Source of the DNA: Haloplanus rubicundus
Lineage (GTDB): Archaea > Halobacteriota > Halobacteria > Halobacteriales > Haloferacaceae
NCBI RefSeq assembly: GCF_003342675.1
Contig: NZ_CP031148.1
Span: forward strand, 372,001 to 436,000
Direction of reading: 5' to 3'
Length of the DNA stretch: 64,000 nucleotides
Part shown: positions 37,238-46,010 of the stretch, piece after piece
Layout of the letters: the number at the start of each line of letters is the position of its first letter
Numbering within the stretch: position 1 is the first letter of the stretch
The notes under the pieces: model-generated
Told to the model about the DNA's origin: nothing
Seen by the model: the letters and a program-made list of their open reading frames with translations, nothing else
Database searches by the model: none
Position numbers and translations under genes: made by a program

Positions 37238-38020
37238 TCACTCCACTTCGCTGCCGGCCAGCGGCCCCCCCCGCTCCCTCCACTCCGTCAGGCTCCCCTC
37301 GTAGAAGTCCACATCGTCGTAGCCCAGATGCCGGAGCGCGACGTACGTGTGGCTGATCCGCCGGGCGGTGTTGCAGTAGAGGACGATCCGGCGGTCGGGC
37401 GTGATCCCCCGCTCGCCGAGGATCGATTCGAGTTCGGCGTCGGGTTTCAGCCCCCGCGTCTCGGCGTCGACGAGTTCGCGCCAGTCGAGTTGGACGGCGC
37501 CGGGCAGATGCCCCTCCTCGTACTCCCACTCCTCACGGGTGTCGACGATTACGGCGTCGGAGTCGAGCGCCGCCCGCACGGTCCCGAAATCGACCAGCGG
37601 CGACGCTGCCGGCTCCCGCACCGCGTAGGTCGAGGGTTCGACGGACGGCGCCTCGGTCGCCGTCTCGTGTTCCCGGCTCCACGCGCTGAAGTCGCCGTTC
37701 AGGAGGTGGAGGTTCTCGTGGCCGTACAGGAGGGCGGTGACGAGAAAGCGCGCGGCGAAGACGCCGTGTTCGTCGTCGTACGCGACGACGGTGTCGTCCG
37801 TCTCGATACCTGCCTCCTCCATCAGCGCCGTCCACCGCTCCGCGCCGGGCAACATCCCCTCGTCGCCCTCGCCCCTCCGGAAGCGGTCGAACGGCACGTT
37901 GACGGCGCCGGGGACGTGCCCGATGCCGTCGAACTCCCACGCGTCGCGCACGTCGACGACGCGCACCTCGTCCAGGTGGTCCGCGAGCCAGTCGACCGAC
38001 ACGACGATGTCCTCGGTCAT
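37238..38020 (-). CDS. Thiosulfate/3-mercaptopyruvate sulfurtransferase (two rhodanese domains)
   Basis: 260-residue tandem rhodanese. The N-terminal inactive domain has WLADHLDEVRVVDVRD and DGIGHVPGAVNVPFD; the C-terminal domain carries the catalytic Cys in VLYCNTARRISHTY. The persulfide loop CNTARR suggests thiosulfate sulfurtransferase, but mercaptopyruvate as donor is possible. The ATG at 38020 gives MTEDIVVSVDWL. It is divergent from a second, sequence-diverged sulfurtransferase, with a shared 233-base regulatory region. Confidence 0.92.
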   Translation of the reverse strand: MTEDIVVSVDWLADHLDEVRVVDVRDAWEFDGIGHVPGAVNVPFDRFRRGEGDEGMLPGAERWTALMEEAGIETDDTVVAYDDEHGVFAARFLVTALLYGHENLHLLNGDFSAWSREHETATEAPSVEPSTYAVREPAASPLVDFGTVRAALDSDAVIVDTREEWEYEEGHLPGAVQLDWRELVDAETRGLKPDAELESILGERGITPDRRIVLYCNTARRISHTYVALRHLGYDDVDFYEGSLTEWRERGGPLAGSEVE

Positions 38021-38144
38021 GGCCGGTCGTACAGCCCCGTCGGGTTTATACTGTGGGCGTTTCGGATCCCGTCCCATTTACCGACAATATTTGCTTCTTT
38101 TTGTTCCGCTGTCCGCGGTCCTCCCGCTTCAGTCGTCGCCCACG

Positions 38145-38166
38145 ACCGTTCGTCCGACCGAACGGT
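38145..38166. promoter_or_regulatory. Palindrome between divergent rhodanese genes
   Basis: ACCGTTCG, six-base spacer, CGAACGGT: a perfect 8-base inverted repeat in the shared promoter region. The neighbouring CAATATT sequences may be TATA elements. Candidate operator for coordinated control. Confidence 0.4.
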
Positions 38167-38253
38167 GGCAATATTCTCCGGTTAACCCGAGGAATGGCCG
38201 TGTCTGCCCGTTGTGTGAGGATTATAGGGGAGGGTACCGTACCGGTGAGTGCT

Positions 38254-39114
38254 ATGTCAGACTCAGCGTACGCGAAGGACGTCCTCGTTTCGGCGGACTG
38301 GGTGGAAAACCACCTCGAGGACTTCCAGAGCGACGACCCGGCTCACCGACTCGTCGAAGTCGACGTGGACACGGAGGCGTACGACGAGGGCCACGCCCCC
38401 GGCGCCATCGGCTTCAACTGGGAGACCCAGCTGCAGGACCAGACCACGCGCGACATCCTCTCGAAGGACGACTTCGAGGACCTGCTCGGCAGCCACGGCA
38501 TCTCCGAGGACTCCACCGTCGTACTCTACGGCGACAACTCCAACTGGTTCGCGGCCTACACCTACTGGCAGTTCAAGTACTACGGCCACGACGACGTGCG
38601 CCTGATGGACGGCGGCCGCGACTACTGGCTGGAGAACGACTATCCGCTCACGGAGGAAGTCCCCGAGTTCTCGGCCGTCGACTACGAGGCGTCCGGTCCC
38701 CGCGAGAGCATCCGCGCGTACCGCGAGGACGTGGAGAACGCCGTCGAGCGCGGCCTGCCGCTGGTCGACGTCCGAAGCCCCGAGGAGTTCTCCGGCGAGA
38801 TTCTCGCCCCCCCGGGACTGCAGGAGACCGCCCAGCGCGGCGGCCACATCCCCGGCGCGAAGAACATCTCGTGGGCTGCCGTCACGAACGACGACGGCAC
38901 GTTCAAGACCCGCGAGGAGATTGCGGACCTCTACGCCGAGGAAGGCATCGACGGCGAGGGCACCACCGTCGCCTACTGCCGGATCGGCGAGCGCTCCTCC
39001 GTCGCGTGGTTCGCGCTCCACGAACTCCTCGGCTACGAGGACACCATCAACTACGACGGCTCCTGGACAGAGTGGGGCAACCTCGTCGGCGCCCCCATCG
39101 AGAAGGGCAACTGA
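38254..39114 (+). CDS. Thiosulfate sulfurtransferase (two rhodanese domains)
   Basis: 286 residues with two rhodanese domains. DVLVSADWVENHL starts the N-terminal domain, the catalytic Cys is in VAYCRIGERSSVAWF in the second, and the CRIGERS loop is typical of archaeal and actinobacterial thiosulfate:cyanide sulfurtransferases. It should transfer sulfane sulfur to cyanide or a thiol acceptor. The ATG at 38254 gives MSDSAYAKDVLV. It is divergent from the other rhodanese, with which it shares limited identity, so an old paralogue pair rather than a recent duplication. Confidence 0.93.
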   Translation: MSDSAYAKDVLVSADWVENHLEDFQSDDPAHRLVEVDVDTEAYDEGHAPGAIGFNWETQLQDQTTRDILSKDDFEDLLGSHGISEDSTVVLYGDNSNWFAAYTYWQFKYYGHDDVRLMDGGRDYWLENDYPLTEEVPEFSAVDYEASGPRESIRAYREDVENAVERGLPLVDVRSPEEFSGEILAPPGLQETAQRGGHIPGAKNISWAAVTNDDGTFKTREEIADLYAEEGIDGEGTTVAYCRIGERSSVAWFALHELLGYEDTINYDGSWTEWGNLVGAPIEKGN

Positions 39115-39223
39115 CGACGCCCGTTCGCCCGCGACCCTTCCGACCACCCGTTCTTTCGAGTCGAACTCGCTCCCTCCAGCCGCTGGCGATGCATACAAAC
39201 GAGGGGCCGTCGTATCGCCGCGT

Positions 39224-39826
39224 ATGGACGGTACGACGCTCGTCGACACGGTGACCGACGACCTGGAAACCCAACTCTCCCGACTCGGCTCCTCGAAGTG
39301 GCTGTACGCCCTGACCGACGGCGACATGACCGGCGAGGCGGTCCGTGCCGCCGCGGCCGCCGACGCCGCCGCGGCCGCCGCGACGTTCGGGGCGTGGGCC
39401 GACGCGGACGGTGCCGCCGAGACGTTCGACGCCCTCGCCACGTCGGCGGCCGACCGCCGAGACGCCGTCGACGCCGACGTTTCGCCCGCCGACCGACGCG
39501 TCGACGCCACCCTCGCCGGCCTCGACGGGGCCGTCTCCCGCCTCGGCGGCGCCCTCGGCTACCTCCTCGTCCTCGACCGGACGGTCGGGCAGATGGTGGG
39601 CTTTTTCGTCGGCGACGCCGACCCCTCGACGGCCAACCAGTTCCGTGACCTCCGGGACGGCGTCGACGCCGACCGGAGCCGCGTCGTCGACGCCCTCGAT
39701 TCGGCGTGTGCCGACGACGACTGGGACCGTGCCGCCGACGCCGCGACGGCCGTCGTCGAGGCGGCTTACGACGACTACGTCGAACGGCTAGAGTCGATGG
39801 GCGTCAAGCCGAAAAACGTCTGCTGA
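39224..39826 (+). CDS. Four-helix ferritin/rubrerythrin-like protein
   Basis: 200 residues, almost all helical, very rich in Ala and Asp. It begins MDGTTLVDTVTDDLETQLSR and has an Ala-rich second helix near residues 43-57. The order of helices recalls haloarchaeal proteins annotated as rubrerythrin-like, but the E..H metal ligands of true rubrerythrins are not visible, so iron binding is doubtful. Two cysteines occur, one at the very end (KNVC). It follows the rhodanese gene by about 110 bases; function unknown. Confidence 0.5.
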   Translation: MDGTTLVDTVTDDLETQLSRLGSSKWLYALTDGDMTGEAVRAAAAADAAAAAATFGAWADADGAAETFDALATSAADRRDAVDADVSPADRRVDATLAGLDGAVSRLGGALGYLLVLDRTVGQMVGFFVGDADPSTANQFRDLRDGVDADRSRVVDALDSACADDDWDRAADAATAVVEAAYDDYVERLESMGVKPKNVC

Positions 39827-39835
39827 GGAGGCTAC

Positions 39836-39856
39836 TTCCACCCGAAGCGAAGGGGT
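39836..39856 (-). repeat. Remote ORB-like site
   Basis: TTCCACCCGAAGCGAAGGGG matches the oriC ORB core at all but one position (G for A). It lies between two convergent genes about 8 kb from oriC. Confidence 0.6.
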
Positions 39857-39867
39857 TCGGGACGCGC

Positions 39868-40131
39868 TCACACACCGTCCAGCGTCTCGCGGTAGGCGGT
39901 GATCGACGCCATCGCCGCGTCGACGTGTTCGCCCACCGTCTCACCCGTCGCCGCCTTGATCTCCCGCAGCGCGTTCTCGTGGCGGGCGAGGCGGCCGTGG
40001 TCCGTCCCGCTTTTCGCCAGTTTCGCGAACGCCTCGGCCTGCCCTTCCAGACGCTCGCGTTCCTCGCCGTCGGCCGCCTCGGCCGCGGCCTGCAGTTCCT
40101 CGCTCGCTCGCTGGAGTTCCTCGTGTACCAT
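39868..40131 (-). CDS. Small helical acidic protein (DUF7553-like)
   Basis: 87 residues starting MVHEELQRASEELQAAAEAA, forming two or three amphipathic helices, with KSGTDHGRLARHENALREI in the middle. I recall a haloarchaeal family of this shape (possibly DUF7553). It occupies the end of a much longer open frame that is only the mirror of the transporter gene; the true start is the ATG at 40131. No motif suggests an activity. Confidence 0.65.
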   Translation of the reverse strand: MVHEELQRASEELQAAAEAADGEERERLEGQAEAFAKLAKSGTDHGRLARHENALREIKAATGETVGEHVDAAMASITAYRETLDGV

Positions 40132-40215
40132 GTCCGCCGCTACGCCCGTGGGGGTCAAGGGTCTGTTCCTCCGTCGCCCTCCACCTATATCCCTCCACCC
40201 GTCCAACGACGACCG

Positions 40216-42075
40216 ATGGCGTCGCCCGCTCCGCCCGGCATGGTGCTCGTGTTCGCGCTCATCGCCGGTGCCCTCCTCCTGTTCGTCACCGAGCGGATTC
40301 CCAGCGACACCACCGCCCTCGCCGTCGTCGTCGCCCTCGTCGTCTTCGAGCCGTGGACTCGTGTCTCCGCGACCGAGGCCATCTCGGGCTTCGCCAGCCC
40401 CGCGACGCTCACCATCGTCGCGATGTACATGTTGAGCGAGGGAGTCCAGCGGACGGGGCTCGTCGACCGCCTGGGCGACCTGCTGGGCCGCGCCACGCGG
40501 GGGAGCGAACGGCGCCTCCTCGGGGCGACGATCGGGACGACGGGTCTCGCGGCCGGCGTGGTGAACAACACCCCCATCGTCGCCGTCTTCATCCCGATGA
40601 TCACCGACCTCGCGGGACGACACGGTCTCTCGCCCTCGAAGCTCCTCCTCCCGCTCTCCTACGCCGCCATGCTCGGGGGCACCCTGACCCTCGTCGGCAC
40701 GGCGACGAACATCCTCGCGAGCGACCTCTCCCGACAGCTGCTGGGCCATCCCCTCTCGATGTTCGAGTTCACGAAACTCGGCGTCCTCGTCTTCCTCGCC
40801 GGCGCCGCGTACCTGCTCACCGTCGGCCGGTGGCTCACGCCGGCCCGCATCGACCCCGACGCAGACCTCACGCGCTCGTTCGCGCTGGAGAACCACCTCG
40901 TCCGCCTCGTCGTCCGCGAGGCCTCCCCGCTCGTCGGCCTGACCGTCGACGAGGCCGTCGCGGAGATGGACGCCGACGCCGCCGATCTCGACGTGTTGCA
41001 GATCGAACGCGACGGCGAGTCGTATCTCGCCACCTCGACCGACCGGCAGCTGGAGGCGGGCGACCTGCTCACCGTCCGCACGACCCTGCAGGTCGCCAAC
41101 CGCGTCGCGACCGACTACGGCCTCCGGCACCGCCACCGCGACGAAGTGACCGAGGACGACCTGTCCGAGACGCCCCACGAGGGCACGCTCGTCGAGGTGG
41201 TGATCCCCGGCGAGTCGCGGTTCGTCGGCAAGCGCATCGGCGACTCCGCCCTCGACGAGCGCTTCGATACGACGGTGCTCGCCGTCCGCCGCGGCGACAC
41301 GGTCACGAACCGTGACCTCGACGACGTGGAACTCCGCCGTGGCGACACGCTCCTCCTCCAGACCACCGCCGGCACCGTCGCCTACCTCGCGGACCGCGAC
41401 GAGGTGTTCGTCACTCACGAGGCCGAGGATCCGGGTGACCTCGACGCGGCGGCCCGGGCCGAATCGGCGCCCACCCCGCTCGACCCCCACACGCCAGTCG
41501 CCGCGGGCATCCTCGTCGCCGTCATCGCCGTCGCGGCCCTCGGTCTGTTGCCCATCGTCATCGCCGCCCTCGGCGGCGTCGTAGCGATGATCGTCACCGG
41601 GTGTCTGAAGCCGGCCGACGCCTACGACGCGGTGAGCTGGAACGTCGTCTTCCTGCTCGCCGGCGTCCTCCCGCTCGGCCTGGCGATGCAACGCACCGGC
41701 GGCGACGCGCTCCTCTCTTCCCTGCTCGCCGGGAGCGCCGCCGTCCTCCCCCTGCTGGGCGTGCTCGCGCTGGTGTATCTCCTCTCTTCCCTCCTGGCGA
41801 ACGTCATCACGCCCGTCGCCACCGTCGTCCTGATGATCCCCGTCGCCGTCGACACCGCCGCCCGGATCGGGGCGAACCGGCTCACCTTCCTGCTCGGCGT
41901 GATGTTCGCCGCCTCGACGGCTTTCATGACGCCCATCGGCTACCAGACGAACCTGATGGTGTACGGTCCCGGCGGCTACCGGTTCACCGACTACCTCCGC
42001 GTCGGCGCTCCCCTCCAACTCCTCGTGACCGTCGTGACGACGCTCGGGCTCGCCACCTTCTGGGGACTTCAGTAA
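40216..42075 (+). CDS. SLC13/ArsB-type transporter with two RCK_C (TrkA-C) domains
   Basis: 619-residue carrier of the divalent anion:Na+ symporter/ion transporter superfamily. About five helices (residues 10-210) with NNTPIVAVFIPMI and GTATNILASDL, then a cytoplasmic insert with two TrkA-C domains (about 225-310 and 320-400), then six more helices with ITPVATVVLMIPVA and TPIGYQTNLMVYGPGGY. The mirrored N-T-P / P-Q-T signatures are typical of DASS or citrate/sulfate permeases. Substrate may be sulfate or a dicarboxylate. The ATG at 40216 is chosen because the upstream frame is not hydrophobic. Confidence 0.9.
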   Translation: MASPAPPGMVLVFALIAGALLLFVTERIPSDTTALAVVVALVVFEPWTRVSATEAISGFASPATLTIVAMYMLSEGVQRTGLVDRLGDLLGRATRGSERRLLGATIGTTGLAAGVVNNTPIVAVFIPMITDLAGRHGLSPSKLLLPLSYAAMLGGTLTLVGTATNILASDLSRQLLGHPLSMFEFTKLGVLVFLAGAAYLLTVGRWLTPARIDPDADLTRSFALENHLVRLVVREASPLVGLTVDEAVAEMDADAADLDVLQIERDGESYLATSTDRQLEAGDLLTVRTTLQVANRVATDYGLRHRHRDEVTEDDLSETPHEGTLVEVVIPGESRFVGKRIGDSALDERFDTTVLAVRRGDTVTNRDLDDVELRRGDTLLLQTTAGTVAYLADRDEVFVTHEAEDPGDLDAAARAESAPTPLDPHTPVAAGILVAVIAVAALGLLPIVIAALGGVVAMIVTGCLKPADAYDAVSWNVVFLLAGVLPLGLAMQRTGGDALLSSLLAGSAAVLPLLGVLALVYLLSSLLANVITPVATVVLMIPVAVDTAARIGANRLTFLLGVMFAASTAFMTPIGYQTNLMVYGPGGYRFTDYLRVGAPLQLLVTVVTTLGLATFWGLQ

Positions 42076-42141
42076 CGTTCGCGTCGCCCTCGCACGTCCT
42101 CGGTGCCCTTTTGTCATCACGACGCTCGGCTCCCGTCACGC

Positions 42142-43350
42142 ATGCCGTCACGGAAGCGTCGCGTCCTGCTCGTCGTCGCCGTCGCCGAACTGCTGGCGAT
42201 GTCGCTGTGGTTCAGCGCGACGGCCGCCGCACCCGAACTCGCCGCCGAGTGGGGGCTCACCGACGCCGAAACCGCGTGGCTGACGACGGCCGTCCAGCTC
42301 GGCTTCGTCGTCGGCGCCCTCCTCTCCTCGGCGCTCACGCTCTCCGACGTGATCCGCCCCCGGTATCTCGTCGCCGGATCGGCCGTCGCCGGCGCGGTCC
42401 TCACCGCGACCATCGCCGCCGCCGTCTCCTCGGCGCTCCCGGCCATCGGCCTCCGCTTCCTGACCGGCGTCGCCCTCGCGGGCGTCTACCCGCCGGGCAT
42501 GAAGCTCCTCGCCGGCTGGTTCCGCGAGGGCCGGGGCTTCGCTATCGGCGTCCTCGTCGGCTCGCTCACGGTCGGCTCCGCGCTCCCCCACCTCATCCGC
42601 GCCGTCGGCGGCGTCGGCCAGCCGCGGGTGGTGCTGTACGGCTCCGCCGTCCTCGCCGCCGTCGGCGGTCTCCTCGCGCTGCTGATCGAACCCGGCCCGT
42701 ATCAGGCGCCCGCGGCGCCGTTCGACCCCGGCGCCATCGGGCGCATCCTCCGCGACCGGGGGACGATGCTCGCCAACGGCGGCTACTTCGGCCACATGTG
42801 GGAGCTGTACGCCGTCTGGACGTGGATCCCCGCCTACCTCGTCGCCAGCATCGCCGCGAGCGGCGGCGACGAGTCGGCCGGGCTCGCCTCCCTCCTCGCC
42901 TTCGCGACCATCGCCGTCGGCGGCGTCGGCGCCGTCGCCGCCGGGTCCGCCGCCGACCGATTCGGGCGCACCCGCGTCACCAGCGCGAGCATGGCCGTCA
43001 GCGGCCTCGCCTGCCTCGCCGCCGGCGTCGTCTTCGGCCGCTCCCTTCTCCTGCTCGTCCCCTTCGTCCTGATCTGGGGGGTCGCCATCGTCGCCGACTC
43101 CGCGCAGTTCTCCGCCGCCGTCTCGGAGCTGGCCGAGCCGTCCTACGTCGGGACGGCGCTCACCCTCCAGACCGCCATCGGCTTCCTCCTCACGACGATT
43201 TCGATCCAGCTGATCCCCGTCGTCGTCGACGCCGTCGGCTGGCGGTGGGCCTTCGCCCCGCTCGTCGTCGGCCCGCTCCTCGGGACGCTCTCGATGCAGT
43301 GGCTCGGTCGCCTCCCCGACGCGGCGAAGTTGGCCGGCGGGCGGGGCTAG
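42142..43350 (+). CDS. MFS transporter
   Basis: 402-residue major facilitator with twelve predicted helices. The loop 2-3 region reads PRYLVAG and the second half has GSAADRFGRTRV, the classic MFS loop 8-9 motif. It resembles nitrate/nitrite or cyanate/sugar carriers only loosely. The ATG at 42142 (MPSRKRRVLLVV) follows haloarchaeal practice of a short basic start. The gene lies 66 bases after the SLC13-type carrier and overlaps the convergent patatin gene by 4 bases. Substrate unknown. Confidence 0.88.
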   Translation: MPSRKRRVLLVVAVAELLAMSLWFSATAAAPELAAEWGLTDAETAWLTTAVQLGFVVGALLSSALTLSDVIRPRYLVAGSAVAGAVLTATIAAAVSSALPAIGLRFLTGVALAGVYPPGMKLLAGWFREGRGFAIGVLVGSLTVGSALPHLIRAVGGVGQPRVVLYGSAVLAAVGGLLALLIEPGPYQAPAAPFDPGAIGRILRDRGTMLANGGYFGHMWELYAVWTWIPAYLVASIAASGGDESAGLASLLAFATIAVGGVGAVAAGSAADRFGRTRVTSASMAVSGLACLAAGVVFGRSLLLLVPFVLIWGVAIVADSAQFSAAVSELAEPSYVGTALTLQTAIGFLLTTISIQLIPVVVDAVGWRWAFAPLVVGPLLGTLSMQWLGRLPDAAKLAGGRG

Positions 43351-44359
43351 CGCTCCGCGAGAAACGCCGCGGCCCGCTCCTCGCCCAGTTGCAGTAACTC
43401 GTCGAGAAAGTCGGGGCTCCGATCCACCTTCGTCGAGCAGTGGTACGTCCGACCCAGTTCGATGCGGCGAATCTCCGTTCGCGTGAAGTCGCTCTCGGGG
43501 AGGTGGCCCTCGTCGATCCACGCGTTGACGCGCTCGACGAACCGCAGTTCCTGATTCAGCGAGATGTTGCCGGAGAGCTCGTTTCGGCGGTCGGTGATCT
43601 CCTCCAGCGACGTGGGCTCGCCGGCGCGTTCCTGGGGGTTGATCTGGATCACCCACAGCTCCGCTGGCTTGTGGTGGGCGTCGACGGTCAGCAGGTCGTC
43701 GATGGGCGGGTTCTGCGAGAAGAGGCCGTCCCAGTGGTAGTGGCCGTCGATTTCCACCGCCTCGAACAGGTCGGGGACGGCCGCCGAGGCCAGCACGCCT
43801 CGGGCGTCACGTCCTCGTTCGTGAACGTCTCGAAGACGCCGCCGTTGATGTCGACCGTCCCGACGACGAGTTCGGGCGCCTCGCGGGTACAGAGGTCGGG
43901 CACCGCGTCGAAGTCGATGTGGCGGTTGAGGGTCCGCTCGATGCGTCGCTTGCCCAGCCGGGACCACGGGTTCCGGTACGGGCTGACGCGGGGGAAGGGC
44001 AGGCCGCTGCTCTCGATTCGGTTCAGGCCGACCACCCAGTCGTTCGTCAGCCGGTCGCTCACCGTGTCCGCGGCGAGGTCGGTCCACACGGCGTCGAGGA
44101 GTTCGATCGATCGCTCGGCGTCCGCGGTGACGAGACCGTACCACGCCGCGAGCGCGTTGAACGCGCCGCCGGAGGTGCCGCTGATGCCGACGAGGCGGTA
44201 GTCGTCGTCCCACTCGCGGAACAGCCCCTTCAGCACGCCCGCGGTGAACGCCGTATGACTCCCGCCGCCCTGACAGGCGATGGCGACCGGGAGCGGGTCG
44301 TCGGTATCGCCGCCGGCGCCGTCGTCGCTGTCCCGTCCCTCGCTCCCGCCCTCACTCAT
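43347..44359 (-). pseudogene. phaZ: Patatin-like PHB depolymerase, frameshifted
   Basis: Patatin-family hydrolase whose two halves lie in different frames. The first frame has the oxyanion GGGSHTAFTAGVL and nucleophile GISGTSGGAF and reads correctly to NEDVTPEA, then continues as non-family sequence. The second frame resumes with VLASAAVPDLFEAVEIDG and the dyad Asp in WDGLFSQNPP. One base is missing near 43797-43799. Repaired, it would be about 337 residues. Patatin proteins next to bdhA act as depolymerases of PHA granules in Haloferax mediterranei (PhaZh1). So this copy is inactive, or there is a sequencing error. It overlaps bdhA by 8 bases. Confidence 0.85.
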
Positions 44360-45263
44360 ACGTCGTGCTGTACCCGCCGTCGTGGAGCATGTCGCCGCCG
44401 TTGAGGTGTTTGCCGTGCTTGGAGAAGCCGAAGACGAACAGGTTGGCCACCTCCGCGGGCGTCATCATCTCTTTCGTCCGCGCCTGTCCGAGCATCACGT
44501 CCTCGACCACCTCCCGCTCGGAGATGCCCCGCTCTTCGGCCGTGTCCTCGATCTGGTTCACCATCAGCGGCGTCAGCACGTAGCCGACGCTGACTGAGAA
44601 CCCCCGGAGCCGACCCTCGCCCTCGGCGGCGATGGAGCGCGTCAGGCCGTTCAGCCCGTGTTTGGCGGTGATGTACGCCGCCTTGTCCTGTGTGGCGTAG
44701 CGGCCGTGGACGGAGGACATGTTGCCGATTGCACCGACCCCGTCACCGGACTGCGTCCGGTTGCCCGAGGCGTCGTCAGACGCCTCGCTGTCGTCCGTCG
44801 CCCGGATGTGCGGCATGGCGAGTTTGGCGACGAGGAAGGGCGCTCGGAGCATGATGTCGAGCAGGAGGTCGTACTTCTCCATCGGGAAGTCGGGGATGGA
44901 GGCGATGTGTTGCATCCCCGCGACGTTGGCGACGTAGCGGAGGTCGCCCGCCTCGGCCGCGGCGTCGACCATCGCCGCCACGTCGTCGTCGTCGGTGAGG
45001 TCGGTCGGCACCGCGTGGATCGTCCCCGGCGCGTCGAGGTCGGCGGCTTTTGCCATCGTTTCGTCCAGTCCCGCCTCGTCGATGTCGGCGGCGACGACGG
45101 TGAGGCCGTTGGCCGCGAGGGCAATCGCCGTTGCCCGGCCGATGCCCGACGCCGCGCCCGTCACGATGGCGACCGTCTCCGGGCCGAAGCGTGGGTCGTC
45201 GAGGACGAGGAAGTCCTCGGTCGTCAGTTCGGGTTGACTGAGGTCGAAGTCGTCGGCGGACAT
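44352..45263 (-). CDS. bdhA: 3-hydroxybutyrate dehydrogenase-type SDR
   Basis: Short-chain dehydrogenase of 303 residues, NAD-dependent, predicted to oxidise 3-hydroxybutyrate released from PHB. TGAASGIGRA near 36 binds the cofactor, VANVAGMQ stands for NNAG, and the active site is Ser in NMSSVHG with YITAKHG (Tyr, Lys). Between the fourth helix and NMSSVHG there is an 18-residue insert (about 159-176, SEASDDASGNRTQSGDG-like) made of two perfect DNA hairpins and absent from the family core. It is transcribed ahead of the patatin gene with an 8-base overlap, the known bdhA-phaZ arrangement. Confidence 0.88.
   Translation of the reverse strand: MSADDFDLSQPELTTEDFLVLDDPRFGPETVAIVTGAASGIGRATAIALAANGLTVVAADIDEAGLDETMAKAADLDAPGTIHAVPTDLTDDDDVAAMVDAAAEAGDLRYVANVAGMQHIASIPDFPMEKYDLLLDIMLRAPFLVAKLAMPHIRATDDSEASDDASGNRTQSGDGVGAIGNMSSVHGRYATQDKAAYITAKHGLNGLTRSIAAEGEGRLRGFSVSVGYVLTPLMVNQIEDTAEERGISEREVVEDVMLGQARTKEMMTPAEVANLFVFGFSKHGKHLNGGDMLHDGGYSTTYE
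44745..44787. repeat. Hairpin pair inserted in the bdhA coding region
   Basis: Hairpin 44745-44761 (ACCGGA, loop CTGCG, TCCGGT) and hairpin 44766-44787 (CGAGGCGT, loop CGTCAG, ACGCCTCG), joined by TGCC. Both motifs recur in the helicase gene at 55842-55856 and 55935-55955. It keeps the reading frame. Confidence 0.75.
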
Positions 45264-45374
45264 GGGCGGTACGACGACGCCGAGGCCTAAAGTAGTACGC
45301 CGGCGCCGGGGCGTAAAGTAGTACGCCGGGTGTGCCCCGTAGCGGCGCGAGCGCTCGGCGGGCGCACACGGCCG

Positions 45375-45848
45375 TCACTCCGACGGCGTCAGCGCGTAGG
45401 CGACGGCGACCGGAATCGCGTAGACGACGTGCCCGACCAGCGAGACGAGCGTTCCGGGGTAGGAGACGTTCGGGAACGGCGGCGCGCCCGCGAAGCCGAC
45501 GACGCCGAGCCACACCGGCATCACGAGGACCGCGAGGACGGCCGTCGTCAGGACACCGTACGCGACGCCGAGGCCGAGTGCGGCGGTGCGGTCGCGGGCC
45601 GCGCTCCGTACCCGTCCCGGCAGCGCCCGGACGAGCGCGACGTACGCGAGGCCGAGGGCGACCCCGTGGAACTGGTGGATGGCCCACCCCGCCAGCAGGG
45701 CCGGTCCCTCGATGCCGTACATCGCCGGGATGACGACCGACAGCATCGGCGCCGGAACCACGTACATCATGATCAGGCCGAACAGCACGCTGCCGACGAA
45801 GCCGCCGCCGGCGCCGGCGAGCCACTCGTTCGTCGTGGCGGCCGACAT
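45375..45848 (-). CDS. Four-helix membrane protein (paralogue of the gene at 57.7 kb)
   Basis: 157 residues with four hydrophobic segments. It contains [21 protein letters not shown] near residue 116 and [14 protein letters not shown] near the end. The same pattern, VMPVWLSVVGSPASPPFPNFA and HVVYGAVLGGVYAV, occurs in the protein at 57735-58208, so the two are paralogues. I know no function. It is divergent from uvrB. Confidence 0.72.
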   Translation of the reverse strand: MSAATTNEWLAGAGGGFVGSVLFGLIMMYVVPAPMLSVVIPAMYGIEGPALLAGWAIHQFHGVALGLAYVALVRALPGRVRSAARDRTAALGLGVAYGVLTTAVLAVLVMPVWLGVVGFAGAPPFPNVSYPGTLVSLVGHVVYAIPVAVAYALTPSE

Positions 45849-46010
45849 CGGTTCGGCCGTCTGAGTCTTGATAGAAATTTTACATTTTCTCCGGAGGTAA
45901 CTACGCGCGAGTCGGTATTAACTCTCGCTCTCACGGCTCGACATGTCCGTTTTCGCGCACTCCTCCGTTGGAGCGAATCGGTCAAGTTCGTCGAGCGACC
46001 ACACTCCACC

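Noticed and set aside
39340-39400. GCC/GCG-rich run
   Set aside because: Simple alanine codons in a helical protein, not a regulatory repeat.
39868-42120. 750-codon open frame on the minus strand
   Set aside because: It mirrors the SLC13-type transporter on the plus strand; only its last 87 codons, starting at the ATG at 40131, look like a real protein.
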